From assembly GCA_026129865.1 (NCBI GenBank), contig JAHCHG010000002.1, positions 370,096-434,095 of the forward strand: a DNA stretch of 64,000 bases, written 5' to 3'. The translations under genes were made by a program, and so were the position numbers. Below are positions 59,127-64,000 of this stretch, piece after piece. Within the stretch, counting starts at the first letter, position 1. Every line of letters begins with the position of its first letter. The notes under the pieces were generated by a model, which was not told the DNA's origin, made no database searches, and worked only from the letters and a program-made list of their open reading frames with translations. This DNA is from Pyrinomonadaceae bacterium. Its GTDB lineage: Bacteria; Acidobacteriota; Blastocatellia; Pyrinomonadales; Pyrinomonadaceae.

Positions 59127-60134
59127 ATGAAAACCGGAGAGATCGCAAAATACTTAAATGGATCGCTCGAAGGCGATGATTCCATTGAAATTTCACGCGT
59201 CTCGGGAATCAATTCGGCTGGACCCGACTCGGTCGCCTTCGCAGAAGATCCGAAAGCGTTTTCCGAAGTGTCGCGCACACACGCCGGATGCGTTATCGTC
59301 CCTGAGAACTTTGAAAGTTCACCTTCCGTTGTTTTGATCAAGGTAAAAAATCCGAAACTCGCGATCGCACAGATCGCTACTGTCCTTCATCCTGCGGAAG
59401 ATGCAGACCCCGGAATTCATTCAACCGCCGTCGTTTCCGAATCCGCGTCGATAGGACAAAATGTTTCGATCGGCGCGCTTTGCTTTGTCGGCGACCAAGC
59501 TATGATCGGCGACGGATCGATCGTCGAAGCCGGGGCATTTATCGGAAAGCGAGTGAAAATAGGGCAAAATTGCCGGCTTCGTTCGAAGGTCGTGATCGAA
59601 AACGATTGCGAGATAGGAGATCGAAATATTCTTCATGCCGGAGTCGTGATCGGAGCCGACGGATTCGGTTTTGTCCGCGGCGGAAACTGTTACCTAAAGT
59701 TTCCACAGATCGGCAAGGTTGTTTTGGAAAACGACGTCGAGATCGGCGCAAACACCTGCATCGACCGCGGTTCGCTCGGAGACACGATTATCGGCGAAGG
59801 AACTAAGATCGACAATCTCGTCCAGATCGCGCATAACGTCAAGATCGGAAAACGAGTGGTTATTGCGGCTCAAACCGGAATTTCCGGTTCGACAATTATC
59901 GAAGACGACTGCGTCATCGGCGGACAGGTTGGAATGGGAGATCACGCAACCGTAAAAAGCGGCGCGATAATCGGTTCGCAGGCGGGCGTTTTGCCCGGAA
60001 AGATCGTCCGTGAAGGAGTTTGGTGGGGAACGCCGGTTCAGCCGCTTGATGAATATAAACGGCAAAACGCGATGGTGAAGGGACTTTCCCGGCTCCGGGA
60101 GGATGTGAAGGAGCTTAAGAAAAAGCTGAAATAG
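59127..60134 (+). CDS. lpxD: UDP-3-O-acylglucosamine N-acyltransferase
   Basis: A 335-residue enzyme for the third step of lipid A synthesis, adding an acyl chain from ACP to the 2-amino group. The N-terminal uridine-binding domain covers about residues 1-100 (KTGEIAKYLNGSLEGDD). A left-handed beta-helix of hexapeptide repeats follows (IGQNVSIGALCFVGDQAMIG, IGDRNILHAGVVIGADGFGF). The catalytic histidine is in LVQIAHNVKIG. The C-terminal helix KGLSRLREDVKELKKKLK is typical. Convergent with lpxB, five bases apart. It shows that the organism makes lipid A. Confidence 0.95.
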   Translation: MKTGEIAKYLNGSLEGDDSIEISRVSGINSAGPDSVAFAEDPKAFSEVSRTHAGCVIVPENFESSPSVVLIKVKNPKLAIAQIATVLHPAEDADPGIHSTAVVSESASIGQNVSIGALCFVGDQAMIGDGSIVEAGAFIGKRVKIGQNCRLRSKVVIENDCEIGDRNILHAGVVIGADGFGFVRGGNCYLKFPQIGKVVLENDVEIGANTCIDRGSLGDTIIGEGTKIDNLVQIAHNVKIGKRVVIAAQTGISGSTIIEDDCVIGGQVGMGDHATVKSGAIIGSQAGVLPGKIVREGVWWGTPVQPLDEYKRQNAMVKGLSRLREDVKELKKKLK

Positions 60135-60139
60135 TTTTT

Positions 60140-61291
60140 TTAAATTATCTTCAAGATCGCTTCCGCCGCGCGTTTCGAAGCGCCGCCATGTCCGAGCATC
60201 TCAGAAACTTCAGCCAATTGAACGCGCATTTCGCTGTTGTCGTCCGGTCGTAAGAGCCGCAGCAATTCCGGCGATAAGTTCTCCGCACTGAAATCTTCCT
60301 GGATAAATTCTTTTACAATTCGTTTCCCTGCGATCAAATTTACAAGACCAAAATGTTCAATATCGATCAGCGGTCGCATCAGTTTGTAATTGAAATTCGA
60401 CGACTTATAAACGATCGCGAACGGAGTTCCGATAATCGCAGCTTCCAGCGTCGCCGTTCCGCTGGCGACGGCGGCGACGTCCGCGGCGTTCAGAAGGTCA
60501 TAGGTTTTGCCTTGAATAATAAGAAGTTTCCGCAGATCGAAATTCACTTTCGCCGCCGCTGTTTTTACTTCGTCTATGCTTCGTGTTGACGCAAGCGCGA
60601 CGGCAAACTGCAGCGAATCGTCCGAAATTCTCACTTCTTCAGCGGTTCTGAGCATTTCCGGCAAAATTTTCGAAATTTCCTTGCTTCGGCTCCCCGGCAG
60701 AAGTGCGGCAAGCGGTCTCGCCGGATCGATCCGATGTTTTCTGCAAAATTCTTCCTTGGAAAGTTCCGAATGAACCTCGCGGGCGAGCGGGCTGCCGACA
60801 TATTCAACATGACAAACGCCGTGCGAACGATACCAATCTTTTTCAAAGGGCAGGATCGTTATCAAAAGGTCGACATATTTTTTGATGGTCGAAAGACGGT
60901 ATTTTCGCCAAGCCCAGATCTGCGGCGAGATATAGTAGATCACTTTTAACCCCGCTTTTTTTAACGATTTTGCGAGCTTAAGATTAAATTCCGGAAAATC
61001 GACAAGCACGACCGCGTCCGTTTTTCTCCGGAGAGCCTCGCGCTTCAGTTTCTTAAACGCAGACAAAAACATCGGCAGCGCGCGTGCGATCTCGGGAATT
61101 CCCGTAATCGCGAGGTCGTCTGCATTTACGATCGCTTCCACTCCGGCTTCGCGCAGCTTAAAACTTGCCGCGCCGTAAAATTCAAATTGCGTTTCGGGAG
61201 CGATTTCGCGAAGCGATTTGACAAGTTTCGCCGCATGAGCGTCGCCCGAAAGTTCGCCCGCTACGATCATTATTTTTCGCGTTTGCCCCAT
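60140..61291 (-). CDS. lpxB: Lipid-A-disaccharide synthase
   Basis: About 383 residues from the ATG at 61291 (MGQTRKIMIVAGELSGDAHA); the frame opens at 61318. It joins UDP-diacylglucosamine and lipid X to form the lipid A disaccharide. Key parts: GELSGDAHAAKLVKSL, VLVDFPEFNLKLAKSLKKAG, YYISPQIWAWRKYR, ALLPGSRSKEISKILPEM and the C-terminal SGTATLEAAIIGTPFAIVYK. Convergent to lpxD with no terminator between. Membrane-associated on the cytoplasmic side. Confidence 0.95.
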   Translation of the reverse strand: MGQTRKIMIVAGELSGDAHAAKLVKSLREIAPETQFEFYGAASFKLREAGVEAIVNADDLAITGIPEIARALPMFLSAFKKLKREALRRKTDAVVLVDFPEFNLKLAKSLKKAGLKVIYYISPQIWAWRKYRLSTIKKYVDLLITILPFEKDWYRSHGVCHVEYVGSPLAREVHSELSKEEFCRKHRIDPARPLAALLPGSRSKEISKILPEMLRTAEEVRISDDSLQFAVALASTRSIDEVKTAAAKVNFDLRKLLIIQGKTYDLLNAADVAAVASGTATLEAAIIGTPFAIVYKSSNFNYKLMRPLIDIEHFGLVNLIAGKRIVKEFIQEDFSAENLSPELLRLLRPDDNSEMRVQLAEVSEMLGHGGASKRAAEAILKII

Positions 61292-61548
61292 AAACAGTTG
61301 AAAAGACGCTGTTTTCACCGCGCACAGGTGTCAAGTTTCATCGTTTTTTATTTTGATTGCAAGTCAACCTTTTTCGCCGGCGGCTGCATCAAAGCCGTTG
61401 TTTCAGATCACTAAATCAAGATTGACAGCTTAGGTGCTTGCAACGCGGTTTCTTTCCGCTTAAAATGCAATGTTTTGTGCCTTAAGTAAATTTATATAAT
61501 TTTTTACACGCCCCTAACTTTTTTATGAGCAATTATTCGGAGGCTTTT

Positions 61549-64000
61549 GTGAAGTTTCGATCTATCATTTTTCTGGCAGTATTTACGTTATTTGTAAATA
61601 CGATCGCGGTTTCCGCTCAGGTAAACAGCGTGATCGGTCAGGTAACCAATTCTCTAAGAGCTTCCTTCGCCAGCGGAATGAGCGGCGACGGACGGTTCAT
61701 AGTTTTTGAATCTGAAGCGAACCTCGCAACGGAAAATCCGAGAAACAGCGATTTTAACCGCGAGATCTTTTTATTCGATTACGCGCAGCGCCGCATTTTT
61801 CAGATCACAGACACGAAAAGTCTTCTTAAGGACACTGCGCGACCGGTAACGTTCGATAATGTAAAGGTCGACATCGTTAACGTTCGTCCGACGATCAGCA
61901 ACGACGGTCGATGGATCGCGTTTTCGTCGAATGCAACTTACGCCTTTCCCGGCGACGGTACAAATCCTCCGATCATCAGCAGTTCTAATCCAGGAAATTT
62001 CGATGCAAACGCGTTTACTCCGACGACGGGGAACAATAATTTGATCAACGACGGCAACACCGAACTTTGGCTTTATCAGGTTCCTATGACATCGCCGGTC
62101 GATCTAACGCTTGGAGCGGAGATTCCTTTTACCGATCTTTCGACCGGAACATTTACGCAGGTAACGAATACGACGCCGAGCGCGCTTCCGACGGAAGGTT
62201 CGACCACTTTGTTTCCTTTTATCGCAAACGACAACCGCGACGCTTCGCTAAGCGATGACGGAAACGTTGTCGCGTTTACGTCAAACAGAGACCTTGTGCC
62301 GACAGTCGGAAATCCGTTTCCGACGGCGGACAACGACGAGATTTTTACCTTTGTTCGCAGTTCGACGACATTCGGTCAGGTAACGAAAACTCCGCGCGGA
62401 TCGGTCTCAGCGCCGATCTATAGTCTGCATCCGACAATTTCAGGAAACGGTTTACGAGTTTTGTTTATGAGCAACGGCGACAATCCCATTGTCGGCGGTA
62501 CGGCTTCCGAAAACGCCGACAAGAACCTTGAGATCTTTTTTACCGATCTTGACGCCAATGGCGCTCCGGCAGGAACACGAAAACAGATAACCAAAACGAC
62601 CCAGACGAACCCCGGCGACATTGTAAACACCTTAAATTACGGTCGTCGAATGAGCCGCGACGGAAGATTTATTGCGTTCGATTCATTCGCGAATTTGGAA
62701 GCTACCGGAAATGGTCCGTCCAACGCAACCTCTTTTGCGCTTTATCTTTATGACGCGACCGCAAATACGTTACGGGCGATCGGACCGCGAAGCGACGCTG
62801 ACAGTGCAGCGCTCGGCGGCGATGTGAATCATTATCCCGGATTTACCGATTACGACGGCAGCGGCGTTCCGCAAACTCTTGTTCTTAACACAAGGCTAAA
62901 CATTAAAGCTGACGGAACAATGGCGGCGACACAGGCGGACGGCTTGAACCCGGACGAAACGCGTCCACCGCAGGTTTATTTGTATGATCTTGACGAACCT
63001 CCGGCTGATGCAAAGTTTACGCGCGTCACGAAAAATCCGGCGATCACTAGTGTTTCGGTCGCGATTCAAATACTTCCGAGCAACAGTTCGTCAAGACTTG
63101 CGTTTAATTTAAGTCTTTCGGAACTCGGTTCCGGAAACGGGGATCTTTTGTCGGAGGTCTATTACCTTCTAACACCGTTCTTTAGTCGTCAAACTGCGGC
63201 ATCAATGAGTTTTGCGACCGGTGCAACGCGAATTCCGGTTTCGAACGATCCGGTTCCGACGCCTAGTCCGACGCCGACGCCTAGTCCGACGCCGACTCCG
63301 AGTCCGTCGCCTACTGCGACGCCGACACCGACCCCGCAAACTCCGCCTGCAGTTTACGGAATTTCGCCGGGAATGCTCGGGTATGTGAATTTTGACGCTG
63401 GTTATCTAACTCCGGTTCGCGCGATGACCGCGGAAGGATCGCTTTCGCGCAGCTTTACACTGCCGATCGAGCTCGGCGGCGTAACGATGACGATCAACGG
63501 TATCGCCTGCGGTTTGAAATCGGTCGGCAGACGCGAGATCATTTTTGTCGCTCCGCGCGCGCTTTCGGTAAGTTCATCGGAAGCTGTGCCTTATGAAGTT
63601 GTCATCAATAACAACGGCGTCATAATCAAAGACACCGTTTCCGTTGTAACAACACGCCCTGACATTTTTACCTACAGTTTTACGGATCCGGATGGAAACC
63701 TGTTTACAAACCGGGCGCGGATGTTCAACGCGACCAACCGCGTGCTGACGCGTGAACCGTTCACGGTCAGGACGATAAAGTATCGAGGCGGCGTAAAGGT
63801 TCCGACGCGTATACGGCTTTATCTAACAGGAATTGAAGGCGCACCTGCGACGGTTATCACGCTTCGCATCGGCGGTCGCGAGATAACCGGGTCGTCATCG
63901 ATCGTGGAAGGCGCGATATTACGTGAACCGGGTGTTTATACAATAGACTTTCTGCTTCCGCCCGAACTCGATAATGCAGGCGAAGTTCCTGTCGTCTTTA
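61549..64000 (+). CDS. Secreted TolB-like propeller protein with a TIGR03437-like C-terminal domain (cut by window edge)
   Basis: I translated this by hand. GTG at 61549 follows a GGAGG at 61539-61543; an in-frame ATG lies at 61525. The frame stays open to 64000, about 817 residues. Signal peptide: VKFRSIIFLAVFTLFVNTIA, then VSAQ. Residues about 30-560 have PD40/TolB-like repeats (ASFASGMSGDGRFIVFESEA, PTISNDGRWIAFSSNATYA, ASLSDDGNVVAFTSNRDL, PTISGNGLRVLFMSNGDN). A Pro/Thr/Ser linker (PTPSPTPTPSPTPTPSPS) at about 565-600 follows. Then comes PAVYGISPGMLGYVNFDAG and REIIFVAPRALSVSSSEAVP, matching the TIGR03437 domain typical of Acidobacteria. Extracellular, function unknown. Confidence 0.85.
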   Translation, partial: MKFRSIIFLAVFTLFVNTIAVSAQVNSVIGQVTNSLRASFASGMSGDGRFIVFESEANLATENPRNSDFNREIFLFDYAQRRIFQITDTKSLLKDTARPVTFDNVKVDIVNVRPTISNDGRWIAFSSNATYAFPGDGTNPPIISSSNPGNFDANAFTPTTGNNNLINDGNTELWLYQVPMTSPVDLTLGAEIPFTDLSTGTFTQVTNTTPSALPTEGSTTLFPFIANDNRDASLSDDGNVVAFTSNRDLVPTVGNPFPTADNDEIFTFVRSSTTFGQVTKTPRGSVSAPIYSLHPTISGNGLRVLFMSNGDNPIVGGTASENADKNLEIFFTDLDANGAPAGTRKQITKTTQTNPGDIVNTLNYGRRMSRDGRFIAFDSFANLEATGNGPSNATSFALYLYDATANTLRAIGPRSDADSAALGGDVNHYPGFTDYDGSGVPQTLVLNTRLNIKADGTMAATQADGLNPDETRPPQVYLYDLDEPPADAKFTRVTKNPAITSVSVAIQILPSNSSSRLAFNLSLSELGSGNGDLLSEVYYLLTPFFSRQTAASMSFATGATRIPVSNDPVPTPSPTPTPSPTPTPSPSPTATPTPTPQTPPAVYGISPGMLGYVNFDAGYLTPVRAMTAEGSLSRSFTLPIELGGVTMTINGIACGLKSVGRREIIFVAPRALSVSSSEAVPYEVVINNNGVIIKDTVSVVTTRPDIFTYSFTDPDGNLFTNRARMFNATNRVLTREPFTVRTIKYRGGVKVPTRIRLYLTGIEGAPATVITLRIGGREITGSSSIVEGAILREPGVYTIDFLLPPELDNAGEVPVVF

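Overview
The window looks like a chromosomal segment of a Gram-negative acidobacterium, probably Blastocatellia (Pyrinomonadaceae-like). This is inferred from gene content only. The pointers are lpxD and lpxB; an ECF sigma factor paired with an anti-sigma-like protein carrying a W-x-K-T-G motif; DUF5916, DUF4097 and DUF4252 proteins; a TolB-like propeller ending in a TIGR03437-like domain; and abundant short palindromic repeats. I see no rRNA, tRNA, CRISPR array, insertion sequence or phage genes.

Layout. 1-3.1 kb: start of an oligopeptidase B gene (runs off the left edge), then an ECF sigma/anti-sigma/DUF4252 operon. 3.1-5.6 kb: an AT-richer leftward block with a DUF433-DUF5615 toxin-antitoxin pair followed by an OLD-like AAA ATPase overlapping a TOPRIM-like DUF4276 protein; this is the best candidate for an uncharacterised defence system. 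5.7-17 kb: citrate synthase, SAM hydrolase, envelope proteins, a tandem M16 peptidase pair, a DUF5916 outer-membrane-type protein and a DUF4097 protein. 17.3-25.2 kb: a rightward cluster with a PHP phosphoesterase, two GT4 glycosyltransferases, membrane proteins and btaA-btaB, which together suggest betaine-lipid and glycolipid synthesis. 25.2-36.2 kb: EamA transporter, RraB-like protein, lysS, a second PHP protein, two secreted paralogues and mfd, interspersed with palindromic repeats. Four repeat units lie in frame inside mfd. 36.2-45.6 kb: a zinc-ribbon protein with an HExxH motif, small enzymes, a decayed toxin-antitoxin locus (intact antitoxin, RelE/ParE toxin with an in-frame TGA, DUF433 fragment), metH and an HNH nuclease pair. 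45.7-57.9 kb: NHL/LytM-like protein, M24 peptidase, lipid kinase, an acyl-CoA ligase-ACP-acyltransferase fusion, TPR protein, cupin and a CpxAR-like two-component system. 58-64 kb: a Spy/CpxP-like protein, a STAS protein, convergent lpxD and lpxB, and a propeller protein running off the right edge.

Themes. First, envelope and lipid biology: lipid A genes, betaine lipid genes, glycosyltransferases, lipid kinase, acyl-lipid fusion and an envelope-stress module. Second, repeat invasion: a REP-like family with ends GGCAGAAACGCG / CGCGTTTCTGCC and a second family built on GCAGGCAGCCTGCC fill many intergenic gaps and have also entered coding sequence (mfd, the 3' end of the EamA gene, and a different palindrome in metH). 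Third, small mobile-type loci: toxin-antitoxin pairs, the ATPase/TOPRIM pair and the HNH pair. Strong intrinsic terminators mark several transcription-unit ends.
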